55,769 bases of DNA. Origin: an uncultured Aquimarina sp. GTDB lineage: Bacteria > Bacteroidota > Bacteroidia > Flavobacteriales > Flavobacteriaceae. The notes beneath the pieces were generated by a model. The model was not told where the DNA came from and did no database searches. It saw nothing but the letters and a program-made list of their open reading frames with translations. Made by a program: the position numbers and the translations under genes. The first letter of the stretch is position 1, and every line of letters begins with the position of its first letter. Of this stretch, positions 1 to 8,702 are shown piece after piece. The DNA is taken from positions 1-55,769 of the forward strand of contig CANMSL010000021.1 of NCBI GenBank assembly GCA_947500505.1, written 5' to 3'.

Positions 1-57
1 CAACACTTTAATTTACTAAAAATCTATCTTTTTTGTTATAAAAATCTTATCAAATAT

Positions 58-74
58 TAATCGAACTCAGGTTA
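58..74. repeat. 17-bp inverted repeat, left copy
   Basis: TAATCGAACTCAGGTTA at this position is the exact reverse complement of 55693-55709 near the other end of the window. The repeat contains the TAA (72-74) that ends the in-frame continuation of the decayed gene at 210-1124. The two copies point outward like terminal inverted repeats, but the 55.6 kb between them holds core genes such as gyrB, so a dispersed chromosomal repeat is likelier than a transposon end. The match is seen; its function is unknown. Confidence 0.6.
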
Positions 75-209
75 AAAAGACCAGCGAATATTGTTTTTAT
101 CGTCTTCGGTAGCCGTGGTATTGTATGTATCCAAAGTATACACAGCATCTTTACCTATGCTAATAGTTTTAGGTCCACTTATCTCTTTAGGAAAACTCTT
201 TTTATTTTC

Positions 210-1124
210 TTATTTGTCTGCATCCGTATCTCTCGTTAAAGTGACAAAGGTTTCACTTTTACGCATTTCTACTAATGTTTTGGCATCTTCGATCGCTTTT
301 TTTCCTTCTTCGGTTTCATTTTCTCGTATATACAGTGCTTCCTGCCAGCCTTCAAAACTTTGATGAGCGTCTTCCCCTTCAGTTTTGATCTTGTCTTCTT
401 TAGGACGGAGTTGTATTTTTTTAATCCCTACTTCGACCTTATTTTCATTTTCTTCATTATACAAAAATAAATGCCCACCTTCTTTGTTTCCGCTTTCTTC
501 TTTTACATCAATCTCTATCCAATCACTGGCTTCTGTTTCTGTACTGGTATCTTCTTCTTTATTAAAAATAAGTACAGGTAAAATATCATCTTTGGTTTTC
601 AATACTTTAAGATCACTATCTTTTTCATGGATCTTAAGTTTTACTTTTTTGTCTTTTAAGTTTTTGGTTTCCGTAACGAGATATACCTGGTATCCCATCG
701 GGGCACCCGTAATCTTTTTGTAATAGGTTCGGGTTTCGTTTTTATATTGATCAAAGGTTAGCGTACTATCTTTCGCGTGGCTTTGCAAAGGCCATTCTTT
801 ACCTGTTTCCTTTTCATTAATAACGTTTGTGATATCTATTAATTTTACTTCCTTGTTTTGTGATGATAGTCCGTCATTAATACTTTTATGAATAGCCTTG
901 GCTACATCGGAGCGTTTTGTTTTGTTATCTGTACTCGTTAGTTTGTCAAAAGTATATTGATACGTACCATTTTTAAGAGATTCTTTTTTAACTTTTTTCT
1001 CAGCAAAATAGGCATTGATAACCTCTGGTTCTTCTGGGCTTTCTAAAGTAAGGATTTCATTTTCAAAAGAAAATGACCTACCCATCATCTCAACTGTTAT
1101 ATATAATTGTCTAGTTCTGCTCAT
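210..1124 (-). CDS. Hypothetical protein, probably 5' part of a broken accessory gene
   Basis: The 304-codon frame opens with ATG and is preceded in frame by TAA two codons upstream. The product is hydrophilic, rich in Glu and Lys, with no signal peptide or membrane segment, and I do not recognise a named domain. The frame stays open for 45 sense codons beyond its TAA stop (210-212), down to 72, with coding-like composition (for example SGPKTISIGKDAVYTLDTYN). This suggests a nonsense mutation in a longer gene. A decayed gene lies 17 bp upstream on the same strand. Size and style recall accessory proteins of flavobacterial type VI or contractile-injection loci, but that is a guess. Confidence 0.55.
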   Translation of the reverse strand: MSRTRQLYITVEMMGRSFSFENEILTLESPEEPEVINAYFAEKKVKKESLKNGTYQYTFDKLTSTDNKTKRSDVAKAIHKSINDGLSSQNKEVKLIDITNVINEKETGKEWPLQSHAKDSTLTFDQYKNETRTYYKKITGAPMGYQVYLVTETKNLKDKKVKLKIHEKDSDLKVLKTKDDILPVLIFNKEEDTSTETEASDWIEIDVKEESGNKEGGHLFLYNEENENKVEVGIKKIQLRPKEDKIKTEGEDAHQSFEGWQEALYIRENETEEGKKAIEDAKTLVEMRKSETFVTLTRDTDADK

Positions 1125-1141
1125 GCTTTAGCCTTTGGATT

Positions 1142-1370
1142 TCAATGATATCGAAACTTGTTTCTTGTACTATCGATATTTTTAAGAATCTCATCATAAT
1201 CTCCATATCCTTCTAACTTGTAATTATATGAAATAGTATAAAATCGATTCTTATTTCTAAAATAAAAAAATATTGCGGTTTTTTCCCTTTTTGTAATATT
1301 TCTTTTCGCATATAGTTGCTCGATAAAGGTTTACAAAATTTGATCACTGTCTTTTTGAAATCCTAATTGT
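1142..1370 (-). pseudogene. Remnant of an unrecognised gene (3' end with in-frame stops)
   Basis: Read on minus and ending at TGA 1142-1144, one frame gives a convincing protein C-terminus containing FYTISYNYKLEGYGDYDEIL and then KNIDSTRNKFRYH. Further upstream the same frame reads LQLGFQKDSDQIL, a TAA, then TFIEQLYAKRNITK, with another TAA before LQLGF. No ATG fits this frame. I read it as the decayed tail of a gene that once preceded the 304-aa gene. The composition is seen; the decay is inferred; family unknown. Confidence 0.4.
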
Positions 1371-1430
1371 AGTTATAGGGATATACTGAAAAGTATGGTA
1401 TCATCTTCTAAGAATCAACGCTTACAAAAC

Positions 1431-1462
1431 AAAAAATCCATTGCTTTCGCAATGGATTTTTT
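1431..1462 (-). terminator. Rho-independent terminator of secDF
   Basis: A perfect 14-bp stem (1431-1444 with 1449-1462) has a 4-nt loop. On the minus strand it ends in TTTTTTGTTTTG. It starts 22 bp after the secDF stop codon. Confidence 0.85.
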
Positions 1463-1483
1463 AGACTAAAACTTAAGTTTTGG

Positions 1484-4400
1484 CTATTCTTCGATTTTCT
1501 TCTTTTCTTTTAATCCTACTTTCTTCACGGTATCATACATCACTGGTGTTGCAATGAATAATGAAGAATACGTTCCTACAAGTACTCCGATAATTAAAGA
1601 GAACATAAATCCTCTTAGTGGCTCTGCAAAAATAAATATCGCAATCAATACTAATAACGTAGTTAAAGACGTATTTAACGTACGACTTAATGTACTGTTT
1701 AAGGCTCCATTAATATTCTTATCCAGTGGCCAGGTCGTATGTTCTGCAAAATACTCACGAATTCTATCAAATACAACCACCGTATCATTCAGCGAGTATC
1801 CAATAACCGTTAATATAGCTGCGATGAACGCCTGATCTATCTCCATATTAAATGGCATAAACTTCCAGGTAAGTGAGAATACACCTAACACCACTAATAC
1901 ATCGTGGAATACGGCTGCCACAGCACCTAAACTAAACTGCCATCTTCTAAAACGTAATAGGATATATAAGAATACTACAATTAATGATCCAATTACAGAA
2001 ATAAAAGCTGCTTGCTGGATATCATCCGCTATTGTTGGTCCAACCTTCATCGAACGCATAATCCCTACTTGCTTATCTTCATCACCATTAGAAAATTCTT
2101 CATAGGTCAATCCGTTAGTTAAATAAGGCTTTAATGCATCAAACAATGATCTAGAAATTTCTGAGTCAACCTCTTCACCTGTTTCATCAACTTTGTATTT
2201 AGTCGTAATTTTTAATTGATTATCGGCTCCTAATGTTTTGGCCTGTGCACTACCGAAAACCGCCACTAAATCCTTTTCTACATCTGTGGGCACAACATCT
2301 TTAGCAAAACGAACTGTATAGGTTCTACCTCCAACAAAATCTACACCTTGATCTAAACCTTGAGTAAATAGAGAGCCTAAACCTGCTAACACTATTACGG
2401 CCGAAATACCGTATGCAATCTTTCTCTTCTTTAGGAAATCAATATTTACATTCTTGAATAAATTCTTCGTAGCTGCAGTAGAAAATGCTAACTCTTTACC
2501 GTTCTTACCATATCCATCTATAAATAGTCTAGTAATAAATATGGCTGTAAATAATGAAGTAAGAATACCAATTAATAAAGTAGTTGCAAAACCTTTAATT
2601 GGACCCGTACCAAAAAATAAAAGAATTAAACCTGTAAGACCAGTAGTAATGTTAGCATCCAATATCGATGACAGTGCATTATTAAATCCATCTTTGATGG
2701 CATCTACTTGAGATTTACCTTTAGCAAGCTCTTCTTTAATCCTCTCAAAGATAAGTACGTTCGCATCCACAGACATACCAATCGTTAATACAATACCGGC
2801 AATACCAGGCAATGTCAATACTGCCTTTAGACCTGCTAATACTCCAAAAATGAATAAAATATTTACTACTAATGCTACATCAGCAAACGCTCCTGCTTTA
2901 CCATAGTAAAAAATCATCCAGATTAAAATTAGCACTAACGCGATACCAAAAGACATAATTCCACTATCAATAGCTTCTTGTCCTAAAGATGGTCCTATTA
3001 CTTCGCTCTGGATAATATCTGCGGATGCAGGTAATTTACCCGCTCTCAAAACATTAGCTAAATCTTTTGCTTCTTCTATTGTAAATTCTCCTGTAATTTC
3101 ACTTCGACCGCCAGTAATCCCATTAGGGTCGCTAACTCCTGGTGCTGAATAAACGATATCATCTAATACAATTGCAATTTGACTTCGTTGCTCAGCGGCT
3201 TTTTTAGTCATTTCTGCCCATTTCTTAGCTCCCTTACCATCCATTTGCATGGACACTGCCACTTTACCAACCTGATTATAATCTTGTCTTGCATCCGTAA
3301 TCACTCCACCACCTAATTCAGGTGTATCATCACGATTTCCTTTTAGAGCGTATAGATCAAGAACCTCAACATCCTTCTCTTGTTTACCCCATACAAAACG
3401 AGCATAACGCTGATCTCCAGAAAGTAAAGATCTTACCTTTGGGTTTCTTAGGTATGTATTAAATTGAGCTGTATCCTTAATAGCTACTGTAGCCAAAATA
3501 GGACCTCCCTGATATACATTTGATTGATCAGATAATAAATCAAAAATTGGATTCACAACAGCTTCTAAATCTGTAGAATCCTCAGCATCTTCTAATAAAT
3601 CGGCAATTGCATCATCTTCTGCCGTCTTAGAAGTATCTGCCTGAGTAGAATCTGCTATTTTTTCGGTTGTATTTTCTACATCTTCCTTCGCATCGTCTTT
3701 TACTTTTTCCAGATCTTGCTTCAGGATATTGTTAGCAGCTCCAAGAAATGCCGACATTTCATTGATATTATATACATCCCAAAATTCTAATTGAGCAGTA
3801 CTCTGTAAAAGTTTTTTAACACGATCCACATCTTTAGCACCAGGCAATTCAACAAGAATACGTCCTGACTCTCCTAAACGCTGGATATTAGGTTGAGTAA
3901 CCCCGAATTTATCAATACGTTTACGTAATACCTCGAAAGCAGAAGTTACGGATTCGTCGATTTTTCTTTTCAGAACTGGTTTCACAATATCGTTAGACAT
4001 ATCAAAAGTGATATCGTCACTTAAATTCTTATTTGCGAAAATATCAGGTGATGCTAATTGCGCATCCGGAATTTTTTCGAACTCAATAAAGAAATCTTCT
4101 ACATACGTATTCTGGCTATTCTTCTGAGTTTGATCTGCTGCATCTAGAGCTTGTATAAACGCCGGATTTTTAGAATTGTTTGCCAGTCCTTCTAAGATAT
4201 CCCTTACAGAAATCTGAAGAATCACATTGATACCTCCTTTAAGATCAAGCCCTTTATTAAGCTCTTTAGACTGAGCATCGTTATAACTAAAATTTGCAAA
4301 GATTGGATCCTTACCTATAGAATCCAGATAATTACGTTCTGCAGTTTCTCTTAGTTTCGAGTAATTCTCTACGGTTTCGGGATATTGATTTATCGCGTAA

Positions 4401-4510
4401 GCTTCAGCTTCTTTTTCTTTTGTATATGTTAAGTAGGTAAACGATAATTGGTAAATACATACCAATCCAAATAAGATCGCAAATACTCTAACAAGTCCTT
4501 TATTTTGCAT
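1484..4510 (-). CDS. secDF: Protein translocase subunit SecDF (SecD-SecF fusion)
   Basis: This is the proton-driven accessory of the Sec translocon that pulls secreted proteins out of SecYEG; SecD and SecF are fused in one 1008-aa chain, the usual form in Bacteroidota. Seen: an N-terminal membrane helix (about 7-28), the SecD motif GLDLKGG at 87-93, a large periplasmic P1 region with GGRSEITGEFT, then SecD membrane helices with GIVLTIGMSVDANVLIFERI. The SecF half starts near residue 685 and has GVDFVGGRTYTVRF and VIGYSLNDTVVVFDRIREY. A Glu/Asp-rich insertion (about 265-320) lies in the periplasmic part. Two SecD-related genes follow upstream on the same strand. ATG start. Confidence 0.97.
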   Translation of the reverse strand: MQNKGLVRVFAILFGLVCIYQLSFTYLTYTKEKEAEAYAINQYPETVENYSKLRETAERNYLDSIGKDPIFANFSYNDAQSKELNKGLDLKGGINVILQISVRDILEGLANNSKNPAFIQALDAADQTQKNSQNTYVEDFFIEFEKIPDAQLASPDIFANKNLSDDITFDMSNDIVKPVLKRKIDESVTSAFEVLRKRIDKFGVTQPNIQRLGESGRILVELPGAKDVDRVKKLLQSTAQLEFWDVYNINEMSAFLGAANNILKQDLEKVKDDAKEDVENTTEKIADSTQADTSKTAEDDAIADLLEDAEDSTDLEAVVNPIFDLLSDQSNVYQGGPILATVAIKDTAQFNTYLRNPKVRSLLSGDQRYARFVWGKQEKDVEVLDLYALKGNRDDTPELGGGVITDARQDYNQVGKVAVSMQMDGKGAKKWAEMTKKAAEQRSQIAIVLDDIVYSAPGVSDPNGITGGRSEITGEFTIEEAKDLANVLRAGKLPASADIIQSEVIGPSLGQEAIDSGIMSFGIALVLILIWMIFYYGKAGAFADVALVVNILFIFGVLAGLKAVLTLPGIAGIVLTIGMSVDANVLIFERIKEELAKGKSQVDAIKDGFNNALSSILDANITTGLTGLILLFFGTGPIKGFATTLLIGILTSLFTAIFITRLFIDGYGKNGKELAFSTAATKNLFKNVNIDFLKKRKIAYGISAVIVLAGLGSLFTQGLDQGVDFVGGRTYTVRFAKDVVPTDVEKDLVAVFGSAQAKTLGADNQLKITTKYKVDETGEEVDSEISRSLFDALKPYLTNGLTYEEFSNGDEDKQVGIMRSMKVGPTIADDIQQAAFISVIGSLIVVFLYILLRFRRWQFSLGAVAAVFHDVLVVLGVFSLTWKFMPFNMEIDQAFIAAILTVIGYSLNDTVVVFDRIREYFAEHTTWPLDKNINGALNSTLSRTLNTSLTTLLVLIAIFIFAEPLRGFMFSLIIGVLVGTYSSLFIATPVMYDTVKKVGLKEKKKIEE

Positions 4511-4724
4511 TGTTATTTATTTTGGTCAAATCTTTTTTAAAAGTGGCAACTGTATAATTACCCGGATCTGACGATTATATTTAATTAATTAATTTTCTAT
4601 CTTAAATTAGCTTGATCATTTGTATAAACAAACCTTGTATTGAAGAGCAAAGAATGTAATTCACTCTTTATCTTAATTTAAAAACTATGGATTTTAGGAA
4701 TTTGACTGAAGTTAAAATTCCGAA

Positions 4725-5345
4725 TTAGGTAATGGGTCCAGCTCTCACTTCAGGAATTTTATAGGAAATAGTATCGATCGCAATTACGATTGCATCATTT
4801 ACTTTTTTAGCTAATTTTAGTAACCTATTAGTATTATTTGAATTTTCATCTGTTACATATCCAAATGTATAATAACCGGAAGCTCTGTCCTGCTTATGTT
4901 TTATTTCTAACACATAAACTCCGTGGAAATCAGTATCAAAATCCGTGCTTTTTTGGATTTTATATACATCCAAATTATAATCAGCAGATTTTTTTTCTAT
5001 GGGTAACGAATCATCTGAATTATTCTGATTATAAAAAACGTGATCTAATGTCACATTTTGATCATTAGAAAGTATTCTTTTTATACTCTCTACATCTGCA
5101 TCACTGTAATAAGCAATTTTGAGCTTACCATCACGAAGTTCTTTGGATATTCTGGCGTTTTTTACACCTATAGATTCTAATTGCCGTTTTACTGTTGCAA
5201 TAGCATCCTGAACCTCTAACGAAGTTACTTTAGCATTAGCAAACTCTAGGACAATTTCCTGATTGGGCACAACAGTTTGCTGTTGCATTACGACAAGCAA
5301 TGCAAACACAATAAGTAAGGTTCTGAAGTACCACTCTTTCCTCAT
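4725..5345 (-). CDS. SecD-related exported protein, function unknown
   Basis: A 206-aa protein with an N-terminal hydrophobic helix (about 8-20) and an exported remainder. Residues about 40-90 (VQDAIATVKRQLESIGVKNARIS) resemble the small alpha/beta subdomain of SecD P1, where an RxLExxGV-like segment is typical. It lies between secDF and a SecD-like lipoprotein, all on minus, so I infer an accessory of the SecDF machinery in flavobacteria. There is no lipobox and no further transmembrane segment. The 215-bp gap to secDF leaves room for a separate secDF promoter. Confidence 0.65.
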   Translation of the reverse strand: MRKEWYFRTLLIVFALLVVMQQQTVVPNQEIVLEFANAKVTSLEVQDAIATVKRQLESIGVKNARISKELRDGKLKIAYYSDADVESIKRILSNDQNVTLDHVFYNQNNSDDSLPIEKKSADYNLDVYKIQKSTDFDTDFHGVYVLEIKHKQDRASGYYTFGYVTDENSNNTNRLLKLAKKVNDAIVIAIDTISYKIPEVRAGPIT

Positions 5346-5431
5346 GCCCGCAAATATAGAAAAATTAAAACTTCATTTCTAAAGACTTCTTAATAAATAT
5401 AATGCTATTACACATCTTAGTTCCGTACTCC

Positions 5432-6388
5432 TTATTTTATTTTTTCGACTTCAAAACTTACTAATTTCATCTTAGGCAAAGCTCCTGACATAAGAATATT
5501 GGCAAAATCCTGGGCTTCTTCGACAGTAAAATCTCCTGAAATCTCAGAACGTCCACCTTGTATCGGCCCGCTAGACACTCCCGGGACACTATACACCTCA
5601 TTATTAAGAACAATTGCTATCTGTGATCTTTGCTGAAAAGCCTTACCTGTTAAATCTGCCCATTTTTTAGCACCTTCTTCATTCATTCGCATAGACATTA
5701 CTGGTTTATCTAACATACTGTAGTCCACAAAAGCATTTGTTACTAAATCACCACTAAGTGCCGGATTTCCTAACCTATTTTTTTTAAGTGCGTATAATGG
5801 AAAATAACCATTTCCCTTATCTCTAACACCCCAAAGAAATTTGATAAACCTTTTTTTATCGGGTAAAACAGATTCTGCGGCTTTCGATGAGAAATATTTT
5901 TTTACTTCTGCAGTATCTTTCTCTTCTACAGAAAACAAAATAGGCCCTCCACTATAACCTGTTTCCTTAATTAAGTCAAACAAAGGATTTACTATGGTAT
6001 CTTTTCTTTTTGCCAACATATTTACTTTAATCAAAAAAGGAGTAATTTCATCATTCTTATAGGTCTCATAAAAATCCAGTTTTCCTGGATTTAGTATGTA
6101 ATTCTTAAAACGTTCAACTTCATAATACGTAGCTACTTTAATTTTTATTCTATGCTGATCAGGTAAGCCTACCACCTCAGGTTTCAGCGTGATTTTTTTT
6201 AATCTTTTTCTTAATGTATTTATTACTGAATCTATCTGGCTACCATCATACACATCTCTGTCATCAAGCTCTAAAGTTATTTGGATAACTTTATCTGGTT
6301 GTGGCCCGAAGTTACAGGAACTTACAAGTATCAAAAGAAATATAATTTTAATAGTAACGATAAAGGTCTCAAAGGATTTTTTGATCAT
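5432..6388 (-). CDS. SecD-like periplasmic-domain lipoprotein
   Basis: A 318-aa protein with a lipoprotein signal (LILVSSC, Cys about 25) followed by a SecD P1-type region and no SecD membrane domain. It aligns by eye with the SecDF P1 region encoded nearby: GGPILFSVEEKDTAE against GGPILATVAIKDTAQ, RSQIAIVLNNEVYSVPGV against RSQIAIVLDDIVYSAPGV, and GGRSEISGDFTVEEAQDFAN against GGRSEITGEFTIEEAKDLAN. It therefore looks like a soluble, lipid-anchored paralogue of the SecD substrate-capture domain. It may bind emerging precursors or regulate SecDF (inference). The spacing to the 206-aa gene downstream is 86 bp. Confidence 0.85.
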   Translation of the reverse strand: MIKKSFETFIVTIKIIFLLILVSSCNFGPQPDKVIQITLELDDRDVYDGSQIDSVINTLRKRLKKITLKPEVVGLPDQHRIKIKVATYYEVERFKNYILNPGKLDFYETYKNDEITPFLIKVNMLAKRKDTIVNPLFDLIKETGYSGGPILFSVEEKDTAEVKKYFSSKAAESVLPDKKRFIKFLWGVRDKGNGYFPLYALKKNRLGNPALSGDLVTNAFVDYSMLDKPVMSMRMNEEGAKKWADLTGKAFQQRSQIAIVLNNEVYSVPGVSSGPIQGGRSEISGDFTVEEAQDFANILMSGALPKMKLVSFEVEKIK

Positions 6389-6407
6389 GGATTTTCTCTA
6401 AAAAACT

Positions 6408-6435
6408 AAGGGCTGCCTAAATGAAGACAGCCCTT
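6408..6435 (-). terminator. Terminator of mdh
   Basis: An 8-bp GC-rich stem AAGGGCTG/CAGCCCTT has a 12-nt loop that can add two more pairs. On minus it is followed by AGTTTTTT. It lies 29 bp past the mdh stop and just before the start of the SecD-like lipoprotein gene, separating the two units. Confidence 0.75.
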
Positions 6436-6464
6436 ATGATGTATATATTTTAATTTTGAACTGT

Positions 6465-7391
6465 CTATAATTCTAATAAACCATTCGTTTTCTTCACTCC
6501 TTCTGCACTTTCTGCAAGTTTTGCTTTTTCGGCATCACTTAGTTTAATTTCAACAACCTTTTCGATACCATTTTTTCCTAAAACAACCGGTGCTCCAATA
6601 CACAAATCATTTAAGCCATATTCTCCCTCTAATAAAGTAGAACAAGGAAATATCTTTTTCTGATCACAAGCAATAGCCTGAACCAGTCCCGAAACTGCAG
6701 CACCTGGTGCATACCAAGCGGAGGTTCCCAACAAACCAGTAAGTGTAGCTCCCCCAACTTTAGTGTCTGCCGCTACCTGCTCTAAACGTTCGTCTGAGAT
6801 AAATTCTGAAACGGGAACACTATTTCTAGTTGCTAATCTTGTTAATGGCACCATACCTTTATCACTATGACCACCAATAACCATCCCATCTACATCAGAA
6901 ATCGGGGCTTCTAAAGCTTCTGCCAATCTATATTTAAAACGAGCGCTATCCAAAGCTCCTCCCATACCAATTATTCTGTTCTTAGGAAGATCTGTGGTTT
7001 TATGAACCAGATATGTCATCGTATCCATAGGATTACTAACTACAATAATAATTGCGTTTGGAGAATGCTCAATCAAACTCGAAGAAACCGTTTTAACAAT
7101 TCCGGCATTGATACCAATTAATTCTTCACGTGTCATCCCTGGTTTACGGGGAATACCTGATGTAATTACAGCAATATCGCTTCCTGCAGTTTTAGAATAA
7201 TCATTCGTAGTTCCTGTTATTTTGGTATCAAATCCATTTAATGAAGCTGTTTGCATCAAGTCCATTGCTTTTCCTTCTGCATATCCTTCTTTAATATCCA
7301 ACAATACTACTTCTGAAGCGAAATCTTTTATGGCGATATATTCAGCACAACTTGCACCAACTGCACCTGCTCCTACTACTGTAACTTTCAT
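6465..7391 (-). CDS. mdh: Malate dehydrogenase
   Basis: NAD-dependent oxidation of malate to oxaloacetate in the TCA cycle (EC 1.1.1.37), cytoplasmic. The 308-aa length matches the bacterial LDH-like MDH type. Seen: the Rossmann glycine motif VVGAGAVGAS at 5-14, Asp at the end of beta-2 (LLDIKEG), the substrate-binding Arg loop GIPRKPGMTREEL, VSNPMDTMTYL, and the catalytic His loop VIGGHSDKGMVPL. The start is ATG with no good alternative. It is a single-gene unit with its own terminator. Confidence 0.96.
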   Translation of the reverse strand: MKVTVVGAGAVGASCAEYIAIKDFASEVVLLDIKEGYAEGKAMDLMQTASLNGFDTKITGTTNDYSKTAGSDIAVITSGIPRKPGMTREELIGINAGIVKTVSSSLIEHSPNAIIIVVSNPMDTMTYLVHKTTDLPKNRIIGMGGALDSARFKYRLAEALEAPISDVDGMVIGGHSDKGMVPLTRLATRNSVPVSEFISDERLEQVAADTKVGGATLTGLLGTSAWYAPGAAVSGLVQAIACDQKKIFPCSTLLEGEYGLNDLCIGAPVVLGKNGIEKVVEIKLSDAEKAKLAESAEGVKKTNGLLEL

Positions 7392-7499
7392 TATTTATAT
7401 ATGATTTTGATTAATATTATCTTAGCTTATTGAATTTCTTCAATATAAGCGCGAAAATACAAATTCTTTAACGATTTTGTCTGTGAATACTTCGTTAAA

Positions 7500-8501
7500 T
7501 TACCAACCAAAATTTAATCCAATAGATAGGTTTTGATAGTTCTGAAGTGTATAATCTATATTAGCTCTAAAGAACCCAAGTTTTACATTAGCTCCAAGAG
7601 TTGCCTTAAGACCTGATGTTTTATTTTCTACAGAAATTGGGTCTTCTACCGTTTGCGAGGCCAATGGACCATTTTGCACCTGATATGTACCCAAAACATC
7701 AGCAGTGCTGTTGCCTGTATAATATCCAAAACCTCCATAAAAGTTCAGTTTTGATAATTTTGTAGAAATAATACCACTTACCAACCACGAATTGGATTTT
7801 AATCGTATCTCCTGATCAGCTCCATCAGTCCCACTGTCTGCAGTAAAATCATAAAAACCCCTGACATTTGTATATCCTATCAACCCGGAAAACCTGAAAG
7901 GAAGCCTTTTCCAAGAAAAAATCCAATCAGTCAACTCGTGCTGTACTGCTAATCCGTACAAAAAAACTTCAGTGTTTTCTCTAATAGCAATTTTTGGTAA
8001 AAAACGTGCCTTGATCTCTGTACTTCTGGAGATCCCCATGGAACCTTGTAAGAAACCAGTAGGTGCAATATTTACTTCTTTATCACCAATTCCATCAGGA
8101 AGTGTAACTTCTACTTGTGCTAACTGGCCTTGATTTAACACGACCACAATATCACCACGATCACCTCCAAAAGCATTTGCGACAAGCTGGCTTGGCGGAC
8201 CTTCTCTGAATTCTACGCCATCATACTCTGCGGTATTCAACAAAAAAGATTGTTTTTCTTCTCTTACAAAAGACAGGTTTCCAATAAAACCTACTTCAAA
8301 ACGCCATAATTTCTTAACTCTGGCAGTTTTATACCAACCATTAGACATACTATTTACTAAAGCTTCTCCTGCAGGAGCAAAGTAATCTGTGCTAAAACGC
8401 TGTGCGTTCTCTATACCTAATTCCAATAACTGATCAACATTGGTCTGAGCGTATGAAACTTTTAGTAAAAGCATCGTAAAAAGTAGGATAGTTTTTTTCA
8501 T
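7500..8501 (-). CDS. DUF6588 family outer-membrane barrel protein
   Basis: A 333-aa protein with a Sec signal peptide (MKKTILLFTMLLLKVSYAQ). The rest alternates polar and hydrophobic residues as in beta strands and ends in aromatic-rich strands (IGLNFGW), typical of an outer-membrane beta-barrel whose C-terminal aromatic residue is the BAM signal. The pattern resembles the DUF6588 proteins common in Bacteroidota (from memory). Function unknown. It lies between mdh and gyrB on the same strand, about 100 bp upstream of mdh. Confidence 0.7.
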   Translation of the reverse strand: MKKTILLFTMLLLKVSYAQTNVDQLLELGIENAQRFSTDYFAPAGEALVNSMSNGWYKTARVKKLWRFEVGFIGNLSFVREEKQSFLLNTAEYDGVEFREGPPSQLVANAFGGDRGDIVVVLNQGQLAQVEVTLPDGIGDKEVNIAPTGFLQGSMGISRSTEIKARFLPKIAIRENTEVFLYGLAVQHELTDWIFSWKRLPFRFSGLIGYTNVRGFYDFTADSGTDGADQEIRLKSNSWLVSGIISTKLSKLNFYGGFGYYTGNSTADVLGTYQVQNGPLASQTVEDPISVENKTSGLKATLGANVKLGFFRANIDYTLQNYQNLSIGLNFGW

Positions 8502-8644
8502 CTGTTATATGTATTTTTCAATAATCAGATCTGCCTTAGCAGGCAGACAGTTGGAATGAACACTTCAGAAATTTGAAAAGATCCAAACATTTTGATATGC
8601 TCATTCCATTAGATTTGGGTTTTATAGGCGGAACAATATATAAA

Positions 8645-8675
8645 AAAATCCGTTATAGATTATATAACGGATTTT
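8645..8675 (-). terminator. Terminator of gyrB
   Basis: A perfect 13-bp stem (8645-8657 with 8663-8675) with a 5-nt loop contains the core ATCCGTTATA and is flanked by A and T runs, so it could work in both directions. It starts 28 bp past the gyrB stop. Confidence 0.8.
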
Positions 8676-8702
8676 ATTCTGGATTATTTACGACACCTGT
8701 TT

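Noticed and set aside
91..363. Plus-strand 90-codon frame near the left end
   Set aside because: It is the complement of the decayed minus-strand gene and its continuation.
7392..7500. Promoter for mdh (TATTTTCG)
   Set aside because: One mismatch to the -7 box and no TTG at a proper distance; too weak to call.
8527..8544. Hairpin TCTGCC...GGCAGA before the DUF6588 gene
   Set aside because: Short stem with no T run and no clear role; may be a repeat fragment.
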